From: Gloeophyllum trabeum ATCC 11539
Taxonomy: Eukaryota; Basidiomycota; Agaricomycetes; Gloeophyllales; Gloeophyllaceae
DNA: 64,000 nt
Assembly: GCF_000344685.1 (NCBI RefSeq)
Contig: NW_006920423.1
Span: forward strand, 690,736-754,735
Direction: 5' to 3'
In this document: one piece after another, positions 34,601-46,833 of the stretch
How the letters are laid out: each line of letters begins with the position of its first letter
Position numbering within the stretch: the stretch's first letter is position 1
Notes under the pieces: generated by a model
Databases searched by the model: none
Seen by the model: only the letters and a program-made list of their open reading frames with translations
Told to the model about the DNA's origin: nothing
Made by a program: the position numbers and the translations under genes

Positions 34601-37600
34601 TTGGAGTCGCCGGAGACGATGCGATGACGCTGCTCCCGCCGACAGACTGGTCTTTGTGTGGCACGGGAGGCGGCACATCCGCAGGGCGATTCTCGTGCAA
34701 GAACAAAGATAGATCGTACAGCTCGTCCCGGATGTCCCTGATGTTGTCTACGAGCTCCCTGTGGTCCTCGACACGGCCCTGATCCAGATCGTGGAGATAC
34801 TGCAGCAAGCGGTTCACATCGTGCGTCAGGATCTCACTGCGTGCAGACGGTGCGCTCTCAATCGTGTGGATGGACGGGACATCTCCTGCAGGTGTGGCGA
34901 TACTGACGCTTATAGGCACTGAAGGCGTCGACGGAGCGGGCGAGCTCGGCAGAGGAATGAAGGCAGGTGACAACTAGAGGTAAAATGAGTTCCTCCTATA
35001 CCTCTTCACGACAGATACAATAGAAGCACGTACCGAGCGCTGGTCAACGGGCACCGGGGTAGGCGGCGACCGATGAGTCGAGAGCAACGACGGCTCCGTC
35101 GGCTCCTCGTCCATCTGGAACTCAAACAGCGACCGCGGCTCAAAAATCGAGGACCGCATCGATATACTCGACACCGTCGACACCGACGAGGGCGTCCTCG
35201 TCACCGTCACCGTGCGCTCGGCCGACAGCAGCGACGGCGTCGGTACATCAGTAGGCGTAGAAACCGACTCGGGCGTGGCTGTCACGGACGTGGGCGACGA
35301 CGGCGTGACGGTGCTGGGCAGCTCAGGGATGGGCGAGAGCCGCGGCTGCTCCGTCGTGATGGGGGACCCGCTGGGTCTCAGGCCGGAGGTTTCGTACGAC
35401 ATGTCAGGCCCCTCCGGAACGGCTATGGACAGCACCGAGGGCGAAGCCTGCAATATCGATGACTCATATGAGCGGTCGCTCTCCGGCGCCCAGAGCGATT
35501 CGCGGATGGACGGAGACGGCGGGGTCGGCTGCTGCAAGTCTTCAGAAGACACAGTGGGAGTCAATTCCTCGATGGTCGGGGTGATCGACGACTCAGTCGG
35601 GCTCGAAATCGATTCTGGCGTTTCGCTACTGGGCAGGGACTCCATGGGTTGTATCGGAGACGGACCAGGGAAGGACTCGATGGTAGACACAGTCGTGGGT
35701 GTGAAATCTTCCGTCGGCTCTAGTTGACTCTCCGAGACGTCTGTCAAGGATGGCTCGGTGGGCGGCCATGACGGGCTGGATACCGAGGCAGGCTCGGAGG
35801 GGGGCAACGGGATGTCCTCCGGGCAAATCTCAGGCTCGACATCTGACGGGATGGTGGGGATTTCCGAGGGAGCAACGACGCTCCTCTCCTCATCTTCTTC
35901 CTCTGCGATACTGGGGATGCACCGGCACTCGGCGGTATCGTACTCCGTCGTCAGCTCCGTCGGGCACACTTCAGCAGTGATGTACTCTGACGGCGGCTCA
36001 CTCTTGCAGACATCCGCTGTAATATACTCCGACACAGAGGGCGTCGGGCACACCTCCGCGGTGCTGTACTCCGTCGAGCAGACTTCCGCCGTGGAGTATT
36101 CAGTCGAAGCAGCTTCAGCAGTGGAGTACTCCGTCGAAGCGGCTTCAGCGGTTATATACTCGCTCTCGGACGGGATACTGGGAATCACCGAAGGCGCAAC
36201 CTCCGATACATCATCCGTATAGGTGTACGTGCCAGATGACGAGGTGTACCGGCACGTCGAACACGTGCCGCTGTACGAGCAGGAGCAGCTTGTCGTCGTC
36301 GCGGTATAGCCACGGCTGGAAGTGTCGTATTCGGTCGAGCGAGACGGCGTAGAGCCTGAAATCTCCGAGTTCTCCTTGTCCGAGCCTTCATCGGTAGTCC
36401 GAGTTTGATACGAGGAGGAGAATGTCCGGGAGCTGCTCCTCGCAGACCTTCTGCGAACTTCTCTTGCCCTCGACAGGCGTGATGGCGAAGTCGAGCCGTA
36501 TGTATAAGTACTCGGCGTGCCATCGTGGGAGTCACCCAAGTGGGAAGCAGAGGAAGGACCCCTGAGTGAGAGCGAAGATGCCACAATGTTGGTATCGGAG
36601 CCTGACGTGATAGCAAGTCCCACAGTCGTGTCTGTAGTAGTAATGCCAGCTCCGGTGGTAGTGAAGTCCGTCCTGGACAGAGAGGAGTAGAAACTCGAAC
36701 CCTTGGTATCATCGCTTGCAGACTTAGAACCGGCCGAGAAGAACGTCTCATCGTCCAGTTCGCTCGACGTCCTTGACGATGTTCCACGAGACCTTGATTT
36801 CGGAGGGGGGGTGAGGCGTACGTCTTCGCCAAGCCTTGGCGCACTTGATATAGTCACAGGCGAACCTTCACCAAGGACCACGCCGGCCGCAAGGCCCAAC
36901 CCAAAACCAAGCCCAGGCCTTGCGTTTCGAGCACGGCTCACAGCAGAGGCAAACTCAGCATCCAAGTCCGTCAGCGAACTAGTCCTCCGGATAGAGCTAC
37001 TCCTGCTCGGTGCGATGACTCGTGGATCTCCGGGGTAGAGGAAGCCTTGGCCAGAGACTGCAGCGTCGTCCGTAGCACGAGTCCTAGTAGACACAGCGAA
37101 TGAGGGTCCGCGAGAGAGCGGCACGCTAGTGCTCGAGCCAGTAATAGACTGTAGATCAGACAAGTCCGGAATACTGTCAAGAGGCGGGACGAAGACGGTA
37201 GACGCAGAGCCTGAGCCAGTAGCCGACTCTGTATTAGTGCTAGTCATGGAGCGAATTGTCCGAATTGACCCAGTGGGTGAACCCGTCGCTGAACGATCCG
37301 GTATCGTAACCGACCGATCCAGGGCCTCCCTATAATCCTCAAATATTAGCATCAACACATAGGTCTACATAGGGGAACTCCACATACCATATAGCACTAA
37401 CCCATCTCACTCTTTCCCTCGCGCTCTCCGCACCGAGCCGTTCAATCCCATCACTGTACAGCAGCTGGAACGGGCACAAAGTCTCAACAAGGCCCATCTC
37501 CCCAAGCTGCCCGCTCTCCTGGGAGCTCGCCTCCTCGCTCTGCATCCTCGCGGCGATCGTCCCAACATCGTCTTTCGCGCTGGGGTGCAGCGGCGTCGGC

Positions 37601-39465
37601 ACCGACCTTACCTCAGTGCAGTTCAGCAAATCCAGCGTGACGACGCCGCGGCCTCCGCCCGCCGCAATCCACGACAAGAGTAGCATGTGGGGATACAGCA
37701 AAGCCTGGCATCGTTGCCAGCGGTACGGCGGGGGCGCATGGACGTTCAAGTACCAGAGCAAGCCAATGCGCAGTGGCTAATGTTACGGTATCCCGTGGTG
37801 ATAAGATAAGATAACAACTCGATCAGTTTACGTCCATGAATCGCACCGCGCCCCACTCACCTCTTGACTGCCCCTCGCGTACACGCCCAGCTCAGCGATA
37901 TCGAACGGCGGCGGGAGCAGCGCGCTCCCCGTCACACTGTCGCTCGTGCTGCGCGGCTCCTCGGCCGGGCGCATCGCCTCGAACGACGGCGCCTCGCCGC
38001 GCCTCAGCGAACCGAGCGCCTGGTCCCGTAACCTCATCTGCCCCCGCTCCGCGCGCCGCCTGATGCTGAAGAGGCCCTCGCCGGGCGGCGAGCGCACCGT
38101 GCCAACCGAGGACGCCGAGGCAGGCGACTTGGCCGTCTTGCTCCCGAGTGGCGTACGCTCCTTCCACGCGGCGACGATGTTGCGCACCGACGTCAGCGGC
38201 GAGCGCGGGGACGTCTGCGGGCGGCGGAGCGACGACGCCGTCGGGGTACCCGTAAAAGTGTTCGTGTTAGTAGTCGGAGTGAGAGTGCTGCTAAAAGTCG
38301 AATAGGTGTTCGCGTAAGTGCCCGTGCCGGTCTGGGTGTACGTGCCCGTGCCCGTCTGGGTAGGCGTAGTCGTCCCGGTGCGCGCCGTGGTCGTAGTTGG
38401 AAACCTTGAATCAGAAGAAAGAGAAGTCGTCCCCCGAGCTTGCGGGGACAGGAAAGAAGACATCGTAAACGGAGTAGTACCGCTAACGCTGCTCCCACTC
38501 TTACTAGCAGCCGGAGAAGAAGGGCGCGATGTATACCCCGCGGTGCTATACCCAAACCCAGTCCCGCTGCTATACCCAAAGCCGGTGGTGCTAGCAAAGT
38601 ACGGGCTCGGCGAGCGCGGCCCCGCAGGCGCCGACGTCGTCCTGGTATGCCCGCCCCGCGAGGGGCTCTCGCTCGCGCCCCCCTCGAAGAACGCGATCAA
38701 ATCTCCCGCACGCCGCCCGGGCGGGGGCAGCGCGGTCGACTCGGTGGCAGAGCGCGCATGCGGGGACGGCGAAACCGCGCCCCCGCCAAGCACCGCCGAC
38801 CGCCTCAGCGCGTCCGAATGCCCGCTGATCGGCCGCGAGCCCGGCAGCCCAGAGTTGGGCCTGCTATTCGTCCTATCTTCGGTGCGTTCAGTGATCGTGC
38901 TCAGCCTGTTGCGTTCCGCGAGCATATTGGCTGTGGTAGTAGTAGTAGTAGTAGACATCGGCCCGGTGCCGGTGCTTGTGGTGTACGGCGCAGACGAGGT
39001 CGTGTACGACCCCGACCCGCTCAGCGTCGAGTACGTCGGCCGGCTCGCGTCCGACCCCGAGTCGCGCGACCACTCGGTGAGCGCATCCTCGACGTCCGCG
39101 AGCTCGTTTTCGATGTTCGTCAGCGCGGCCTCCACCTCGGCCGTGTCGTCAATAGAGTCGTCGTCAGAGTAAGTATATGTGTTGGTGTAGGATTGAGTAG
39201 GCGAGAGGTTGACCCGGCGCATATTGTACGTCGTCGAGGCGTCCTCGCCGTCATCGGACGGGGGAATTGGCGTACCTTCCGATATAGTCGCGGTCAGCAT
39301 ACCTAATTACAGTGCAGTCAGTCGCTAGTGATTACCTGTTCGTGAAGTGCCCGTGTACCCCATTCTTGAAGGGTCAGAAGGCGATAGCGTTGAGAATGTT
39401 GCAGTTCCAAATAGCGGGGATCGTGGGCCCCCAGTCGAGGGGTCCGTCGTCGTGTAGCTCGTCAT
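28612..39465 (-). CDS. Giant PH-domain, coiled-coil protein (3,353 aa, 15 exons)
   Basis: One gene rather than the many ORFs it appears as. Exons: 39465-39336, 39302-37861, 37776-37388, 37329-35034, 34973-33408, 33350-33180, 33125-33084, 33027-32844, 32792-30933, 30880-29585, 29533-29459, 29400-29214, 29159-29094, 29037-28796, 28727-28612. All junction phases close, giving 3,353 residues. A Ser/Thr-rich N-terminus holds a short acidic helix (IENELADVEDALTEW) and RRAGDLIAFFE. A PH domain follows at about 530-655 (RWQRCQALLYPHMLLLSW to SARERVRWVSAIWEAL). Then come 1,400 residues of disordered Ser/Thr/Pro sequence with EYxTAE tandem repeats at about 1040-1120, a Pro/Gln-rich segment at 2075-2690, three SRRTGYQPSV repeats at about 2745-2810, and coiled coils at 2835-2900 and 2955-3120. 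The conserved C-terminus includes ERRALQHEIGFLLCTRSKYGPGGEFDPEW. It looks like a membrane-binding cortical scaffold known only in basidiomycetes; the role is inferred. Confidence 0.87.
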
Positions 39466-40023
39466 TGCGCGACAAGCAGAACGTTAGCAGTCAGGCGGTC
39501 AGTCAGTAAGCGTACATGGGTGAGCGCAGAGTTAGAGAGTGTACGAAGGTTCAACTTCGCGAAATGCTTCCGCGTGCCGAGTTGAACATTTAGGGCAGGG
39601 CGGAGCGCGGACGCGTTCTGTCATGTGATCCTGATGGGTTATCGGGACGATTGACGTAACAGTGCATGAGCACGTCCACGATGCATATCAGATTCATTAT
39701 GGACTCTTGCTTCAAGTTGCTTGTATCTTGCTGCTGTCTGTCAGCCCTCTCTTCGACTTGAGCGGGGACGGGTGTATACCTCACGCCGCACACCTACCGT
39801 CTTTCTGGTCCCGAAGTAGACTGCGTCCATCCTCGGGCGACTTGGTGAGCATACGTCGCCCGAGGAACGTAGGCATGCAACCTCCTTCCCTTATGGGTCA
39901 AGGGAGAATCTCGCGTAAAACTGCTTGACCCACAAGAGAAGGCGGTGACATAGTCTAAGTCGACGCCCAAGAAATGGACGACGTAGCCGACAACATTCAC
40001 ACCCCCACCCCGAATCAGTAGTA
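39466..40023. other. Promoter region of the giant PH-domain gene
   Basis: About 560 bp with no supported ORF and no repeat. Confidence 0.5.
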
Positions 40024-40345
40024 TCAGTACGTGGCTGGCTGTTCACCAACATCGTAGTCCAACATCTGTTGGACAAGCTGACCCACTGTACAGTTCGTAT
40101 AAGCATCCTGGACTCGACGTAGCGATTCCAAGTGCATTAAGAAGCCGTCTTTGCTCGGCTGCGACCGTCTTCACGGGAGGGGAATGAAACGCATTATTCT
40201 CCAGCCCTGAATACGGCTGCTGCCCGCGACGCCTTCCCACGAAGTCGTATACAGCCCTCGGTATGTTCTTCCAGCTAGTCGCAGCGCTCAAAAGCAGAGG
40301 GTCGGCAGACGAGTAAACCAAGCTGGCTGAAGCACTGCTCGCCAT
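40024..40345 (-). pseudogene. Small ORF with one apparent frameshift
   Basis: From the ATG at 40345 the reading frame is protein-like (VYDFVGRRRGQQPYSGLEN, then AEQRRLLNAL). About 225 nt in, it changes to a poorer frame, while the +1 frame continues smoothly as ESLRRVQDAYTNCTVGQLVQQMLDYDVGE and stops at 40024. Omitting one G near 40118 would join them. This suggests a one-base insertion: a sequencing error, a young pseudogene or a missed micro-intron (no GT/AG pair fits). The encoded protein of about 106 residues is unknown. Coding status is uncertain. Confidence 0.35.
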
Positions 40346-40698
40346 TACTTATATACATCTGCGTTGTGGCTTGACATATGGCTAGCACTCCGATGCGCTA
40401 TGATGGAAGAGTCGAATACGTTGTCGACGTCATTCGCAAATATACCGAATGCGGCAGCTGCATTTCCTCGCTTGGTCAAGCGTCTTGCATGGCCTTCAGG
40501 AATCACGAACAATGCCTGCAGCCTGACTCGCCTGCAGCTTGATCGAGCTACAAGCCGTTTCAAGACACCTATGGTTTGTCTATGAATTTCGTGATATTCG
40601 GCAGCTTTTCGTCGATACAGGAGGCGATACTAGTATACAGAGACAACAGGACATGGATGCTGGGACAAAGTGCTGGAGTTCGAAGTCTGACGACGCCT

Positions 40699-41369
<671 letters not shown>

Positions 41370-41545
41370 CGTGGTCGTGGTCAAAGGGAAGATGAGAGTG
41401 AGGATGAGCAACGCCTGGGCCGCGCGAGCCTTGTCTTTGTCACGAAGTCATGACCAGTCACAACTTCCTCTTGACCGCCACCGTCACCGAGAGCGTCGTC
41501 TGCACTCCAATCCGATACATCACAACACTCACAGTCGTTGCAGCA
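41370..41545. promoter_or_regulatory. Compact bidirectional promoter of rbx1 and tubulin cofactor C
   Basis: Only 176 bp separate the two start codons, so both 5' leaders and both core promoters must fit or overlap here. No TATA box is seen on either strand, as is usual for housekeeping pairs. Confidence 0.65.
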
Positions 41546-42695
41546 ATGTCCGCCAACAACCGCGAGCTCATCGATACATTCTACCAGCACTTCCAAGACG
41601 CCCGCGCCGGTCTGCCCCCGCCCTTCTCCTCCCGCACTGCACTCTGAACGTCCAATGCACATGCACCCGCAACAGCCCTCGCCTCCCAAATCGAAGCCGC
41701 CAAATCCTCCCCGCCCAGCACAGATGCACTCCAAGCCCTCGCGCTGGGCCTCGCGAAACTGCGCAAAGAGCTGACGGACGCGACGGCCTACCTGCCCGCG
41801 TACGACCAGCGGCAGTGCGAACTGGTATGGATTCCCGGGTGAGATACACGCGTGCGCGTTGCTGACTCGGACCATACCAGCAACTGAAGGCGCTGGAGGA
41901 CGGGGTGGAGGGGATGCGCGCGCCGAAGGCGAAGTTCGCGTTCAAGCGGAAGGGCGCTGCTGCTCCCAGGACTGCTACCCCTACTCCTGCACCCGCGCCG
42001 CCTAGTGCCCCCGCCACGGTTCCGGCAGAGAGCGCAAGCGGCTTGGCGTTCTCGTCCAAATCGCATGCGTATCTCACGCTGGACTCGCTCTCGACGGACT
42101 CTGACGCGACGGAGCTCGCCATCGCGGACCTCGACCACTGCCTCGTCAACCTCGTCCCCCCAACCCGGACGTTCTCCGCCATCCACGTCCGGAACGTGAC
42201 TAACAGCGTGCTCATACTCGGCAACGTGACGGGCAGCGTGCTCCTGCACGATGTGCAGCGGTGCATACTCGTGTTGCGGTGTCACCAGGTGAGTGTCGCA
42301 GTTGGAAGTCGGGGTTGAGCGTGAGTCTGACGGGACGGCGGCAGTTCCGCATGCACACGAGCAAGGAGACGGACGTGTACCTCTCCATCCCGTCCAACCC
42401 CATCATCGAGCACTCCTCGCGCATCCGCTTCTCGGCCTACCCCGATTCCCTTGACCTCTCCGTACGTCTCCCTCTTGACCTCTCCCTCTCCCCCTCTTGT
42501 TGACTTGTGACTATCTAGGAGACCCAGAGCAACAGCAAGCACCTCGCAGTCCAGGACTTCTCGCACGTGCGGCCGACGCCGTCGCCCAACTGGTCCGCGC
42601 TGCCCGCGGACAAGGCGATCAAAGAATGGCCGGTGGAGGTGGGGGACACGTCAGTGGATGAGGTGGTGGAGCGGTTGTTGGTGTCGCTGCAGTGA
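41546..42695 (+). CDS. Tubulin-folding cofactor C (TBCC)
   Basis: Cofactor C joins the tubulin-cofactor D/E complex and triggers GTP hydrolysis by beta-tubulin, releasing alpha/beta dimers in the cytosol. Five exons (41546-41609, 41676-41824, 41881-42288, 42345-42461, 42519-42695) close in phase and give 304 residues. The N-terminal part is helical (ELIDTFYQHFQDARAA, then LGLAKLRKELTDATAYLPAY), like the spectrin-like domain of cofactor C, and is followed by an Ala/Pro-rich linker. The beta-helical C-CAP/TBCC domain runs from about 130 to 265, with HVRNVTNSVLILGNVTGSVLLHDVQRC and the catalytic-finger region CHQFRMHTSKETDVYLSIPSNPI; the conserved arginine in QFRMH is present. The C-terminus has VQDFSHVRPTPSPNWSAL, typical of the family. 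First intron starts GTCTGC, a weaker site. Confidence 0.93.
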
Positions 42696-43037
42696 TTCGA
42701 TTGCAATATGCGAGAGGATTTGGTGTATCTGGATGGATACGGAAGTGCTATGTAGTCTTGGTTTTCTCTGGCAGTTCACCGTGTACAGTCGTCTGGCAGA
42801 GATAATTAGAATGAAAAGTAATTGTTTATCGCTACGAGAGTGCTTGCAGTTGTGGCAGCCGGCATGACGCCGTACAGCGAGGCTGAATGCCATCAGTGGG
42901 AGCAACGCCTCGTGGCTGTCAAATCTACTCCTCTCGTCAAGCTGCCCGTACTTATAACCCCTGGACCCATGCCCTCATACAACCACCGCGCCGCTCGTTG
43001 AATACTTCGAGCACACTTCTGCACCAGGCACCAACGC
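42696..43037. other. Spacer without a supported gene
   Basis: 342 bp between two plus-strand genes. A TATAA string at about 42954-42958 lies 80 nt upstream of the next ATG and may be its TATA box. Confidence 0.5.
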
Positions 43038-43442
43038 ATGTACAACGGGATGTCCAGCGAGGCTGACGGTTGTTTCGCCGCGATATGCGGCTTGTGCTGT
43101 ACGCCGTCCCGCTTCCTTCACATTAATATTCCACTCAGGTCTTACTCATGGCCCAGGTGTCGGCTTGACTGGCTGCTGCCAAGCATGGTGCGACACCAGT
43201 ACGTCCTCCCGCCCTCCCCTCCCCCATTCACAACTAACGACTCCCTAGAGCGATGGGGCGCAGGCGGGTGCGGCGGCCAGCGCGGGTGCTGCGGGCCGTG
43301 CTGCAGCAAGTCGTTCGACGAGGACGGCTTCGAGCGCGCGCAGCGCGAGGAGGCGGAGCGCCGGAAGCGGGTGCAGGTGGACGCGCAGCCCGCGGCGACG
43401 CCGCGGATGGTGCAGGCGCAGGAGGGTAAGACCCACACGTAG
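43038..43442 (+). CDS. Small cysteine-rich protein (104 aa)
   Basis: Exons 43038-43098, 43139-43198 and 43249-43442 are joined over introns of only 40 and 50 nt and give 104 residues. The first 60 residues hold 13 cysteines in pairs and clusters: CFAAICGLCCL, TGCCQAWCDT, GGCGGQRGCCGPCC. The rest is a charged helix (SKSFDEDGFERAQREEAERRKRVQ). The order of a Cys-rich head ending GCCGxCCxxSFDEDxF and a charged tail matches a set of small basidiomycete proteins that I know only as hypotheticals. There is no signal peptide, so it is probably cytosolic or membrane-associated through palmitoylated cysteines; that is inference. A GGTAAGA near the stop could be a further splice donor, so the last few residues are less certain. 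Confidence 0.68.
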   Translation: MYNGMSSEADGCFAAICGLCCTPSRFLHINIPLRSYSWPRCRLDWLLPSMVRHQYVLPPSPPPFTTNDSLERWGAGGCGGQRGCCGPCCSKSFDEDGFERAQREEAERRKRVQVDAQPAATPRMVQAQEGKTHT

Positions 43443-44489
43443 TTCTTGGATCGCTGGGCGGCGTGCTGTGAGTGGATTGCTTGCGCTGGAAGGGGAGTGC
43501 TGATGTTTACTTTGGGGATAGGGTATGGGCCGGATCTTGGACTTGGTGTTTTCGGTGTACGACTCGGAGGAGTACGCTATATCTGCCCTAATGTATCTGT
43601 AATGCACGTCTACCTTGGTGGGCCGTGAAACTGGGAGGTCATCGTGCATTGACAGCCCATCAGGTTCATCGGCTTATCAAGGTTCGCGTGCCCTCGTACA
43701 GGCACTCGTGAGCTTCGGTGCGCCCATGTATTGAGAAACTCGTGGTATACAGGTTCAGGGTATCTCGGGAATACAGGCCCTCGGGACCGGTGTGGTATAG
43801 CATGACCGGTACGACGCCAGAGTCCGCAGGCGAGGAGGACGTCGTATGCCTCCCTCTTATGACGGCTATACGGCATGAATGACAAAACCAACTGATGACG
43901 CCTCATCAAGCATCTGCAGTCAGGAGGAGTATCACTTCCCAGCAGCCCTACGCCCGTCAACTCTCCTCCCCCTCAGGTAGATAACCTCCTCTGTGCTGGT
44001 CTACGAGCACCCAACACCCCGCAAAATCACATCGCGCCACATTCTCGTTCAACCACTTAGGGACTGCACTCTGGTCGGCCAAGAGCGCGGGGAAAACCTG
44101 CTGGTAAGGCACATGACGAGAAGGCTGGTCTCCAGTTTCTGAGCAGTGATGATGTTCGACCTCGGTGGTCCGGTGTGCCATATGCTATCGAGGATTAACT
44201 GCAGAACATCGGGGACACCGGAACACTCAGGTCGATCGCGTCGTTCATTGTGCGGTTGGGATCACGCTCCGTCACCTCTACTGTCAGGTCCGCCGGGTAA
44301 AGCTACTCGGCGCGCAAATTCCAGACAGCCTTGCAGCCGTCACCAGCACGATCCCCTACAAAGACAGCTCGGGAGCCTTCCACACCGACTGCCAATCCGT
44401 CGGCCTCCCCCCCCCCCTCCGCCTCGCCCGCTCGTCCTATGCCCACTCACACATTCGATGAACGGAGAGGCCCATGGAGCCAGGATCCG
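43443..44489. other. Gene-poor stretch before the esterase array
   Basis: About 1 kb. A minus-strand ORF at 43957-44181 (74 codons) and plus-strand ORFs at 44165-44460 look partly protein-like but match nothing I recognise. They may be decayed pieces of duplicated genes like those seen next to the array. Confidence 0.4.
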
Positions 44490-44605
44490 TTACCTTCAAG
44501 CGGGTTCCGAAGGTCAAGTGGGCAAATTTATTCAAGACGACACATATGCCCTTCTGGGAGGACAGAGAGATACACGTCAATGGGAGTCATCAGGTCTTTC
44601 TTCAC
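44490..44605 (+). pseudogene. Remnant of proline iminopeptidase C-terminus (copy 1)
   Basis: The plus strand encodes KRVPKVKWANLFKTTHMPFWEDRE, clearly like the last 40 residues of the intact iminopeptidase at 20.6-21.6 kb (KCPKVKWVQFVTATHMPFWEERE), including the catalytic-His motif THMPFWE. No upstream part of the enzyme is found, so this is an isolated 3' remnant. It lies just beyond the 3' end of esterase copy 1, convergent with it. Confidence 0.75.
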
Positions 44606-44760
44606 GTATGGGTGGTGATTGGTGATTGCGAATCGTTGGTTGGAGTGACAGGCTGCTGCAGGGGGGGAGTGATAATGTAGGTGTACGCTATGTACAGTAA
44701 GTACTGCAGGGCTACAGCAATGTTTAACTGCGCGCAAATGCCCAATTCCGTACACCATCT

Positions 44761-46833
44761 CTAGGCTTGCATGTGGTCCTCCCCGCTCGCTACAAACGTG
44801 CATCTTCGGCTCTCAGCCACCGGCTCCGCCTCCGCGTAGCTCCCACTCGCCGTCGTCGTATTCCGCGGATCTTGCTGCAGCACGATCCTCGACCGATTCG
44901 TGGAGGCGTATCGCGGCCAGTCGGGCGAGCGAGCGAGCTTGTAGGTGTTGGGATTGCCTGAGCGCACGAACGAGAGCCAGTACGCGAATAGCTCTGACGC
45001 GAAGGCCTGCTCGACGGGCGTCATTGGCGAGAACGTCGTAGTCCCGTTGTACCTGATGAGGAAAACAAGTCATGAGCGCCTCGAAACGTCAGCTGGAGAG
45101 GTCGGTAGTCTATACCCGGAGTTGGTTCCTTGGAACATCATCCAATTCTCCGCTGCGTGTTCGACTGCGGTGTCATTCGCAGGTTGGGTGGGATTCCTCT
45201 GGTTGTAGCGATACGTCCAGGTATTGTTGAGCACCGAGAACGCCGTACCCATAATAGTGCGCTTGGAGGAACGTGAGGGGGACGAGATACAGGGACGGAC
45301 TAGCGCACTCACCGCACATCTGACTGACGCATCTCCCGCGACGTCCCTGCCTTGTTCAATCGCGGAAGAGTACTCTGACGCTGGGTATAACGAAACAAGG
45401 CCTGCGATATCGGACTCGGTAAGCTCGGGGAAGAATGTGTTGAGCGCCGCGGCGATGGTGGTGCCGATAGCCAAGGTCTCGTTGGAGGTAGCGCTGTCAC
45501 GGTCATCAGTTAAATGTGAAAACGATCAGAGACGACCATACCCGACAAGCAGAGGCACGTTCTTGAACTCTCCTCGGAGGATAGACCTTGTAGGATAGTC
45601 CGTAATGATCTTGCCGTCGACTACAGGATGGAACGCATTATACGGCCCGGTGCTTCAGAAGGTTCAGGATTATGAATAGGAAATATTCAATCACAAGGCT
45701 CACAAGTTATAGTTGGTTGCATCCTGTGCCCGAGCTAGAGCACTGACGCTAGCCTTGCGGAGACACGCCATTTGCTCGGGAAGGCTCCCAGAACCACAGC
45801 CGGCATAGTTCGCATAAAACTCGAATGCAGGCTAGCAGCATTTCAAGGCTTGAGGCTATATCCAGCGCGCCAGATAAATCACTCACAAAATTCTGCTCAG
45901 GCAGAGCCACCGGAGCTCGGTAGACGCTCTGTGCAATCGCGCCTGAGAATAGCGTCTGGTTTCCTTCGTTTGCGACAAGATGGAGCTCTATCGACGATCC
46001 CCCAGCGCTTTGCCCATTGATGGTGACCTTGGTCGGGTCTCCACCGAAGGCATCAATGTATCGGTTTACCCATTTGAGGGCCTGGAGTTGGTCACGGAAA
46101 CCAGCATTGTTATCGCTTAGGATTCCGTTCTGGAAATTTGGGTGCGAGAGGAAGCCAAAAGAGTCAAGCCGGTAGTAGACGGATACTATGACTACGTCAG
46201 GAAACTGGTTGATCCAATGGTCGAATGGCTGGTTGGCTGGATTGCCATAGACGTAGCCTAATACAGCGTAAGCAAGGCGAGAGACCTGGCCCGAGGGATA
46301 TGGGAAGTACCTCCGCCATGAATATAGACCAGTACTGGCACTGAAACAAATACGCTGAGCACTTCAATAGTCTTGCAGAATGTATAAACATCAGCCTACG
46401 ATTGCTTCCTTTTGTCGCGCCGTATGGTGTATAGATATTGACATTAAGACAATCTTCACTGCCTGCACCGCCCGCATCTCCGGCTAAGTGAGGGTCAATC
46501 GGTTCCTTACTTATGGTCGAAGGAGTCCATAACCTTACCCCCAGTAGTGCCTTGAATGCAGAAGTCAGGATAGCGAGTCGCGTCCACGAGTAGTCCATTG
46601 GCCTCCACCGCGATACGAGTGGTATTCAGCGGCACTGTTGCTCGGAACCTCAGGTCGCCCAATGGAGGCTCAGCATAGGGTATCCCAAGATATGCCACTG
46701 TGTTCGGGTAGGAAACATTGCCCCTGTAGCTCGCGTAGCCTGTATTGACCATGTTCCCAGCCGCAGACTGAGCTATAGCTTGAGCAGCACAGAGGGCAAT
46801 TACAGTGAGGATGGGGAGATTTGAACTGCGCAT
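44761..46833 (-). CDS. Secreted type B carboxylesterase, array copy 1
   Basis: A hydrolase of ester bonds in the type B carboxylesterase/lipase family, exported by a signal peptide (LPILTVIALCAAQAIAQS). I traced nine exons without an in-frame stop, giving roughly 550 residues. Family marks in order: YLGIPYAEPP, the EDCLNVNIYTP signature, the oxyanion VLVYIHGGG, the nucleophile elbow INGQSAGGSS, ATSNETL with the likely catalytic Glu, and EHAAENWMMF with the likely catalytic His. The C-terminal segment PVEQAFASELFAYWLSFVRSGNPNTYK is also typical. Some asparagines form N-glycosylation sequons (NVS, NTT). The core exon (46256-45900) lacks an ATG in frame but is fully open. The gene is the most distal of four tandem copies. 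The natural substrate cannot be told; related enzymes act on lipids, plant esters or lignin-carbohydrate esters. Confidence 0.88.

Noticed and set aside
37828..39306. Long plus-strand ORFs opposite the giant PH-domain gene (for example 38318-39172)
   Set aside because: They are shadows of the GC-rich Ser/Thr coding strand, with no start context, domain or splice support.
43957..44181. 74-codon minus-strand ORF with an ATG and a protein-like end
   Set aside because: No recognisable family, no splice partner, and it lies in a stretch of decayed duplicates. Kept only as a note in the spacer entry.
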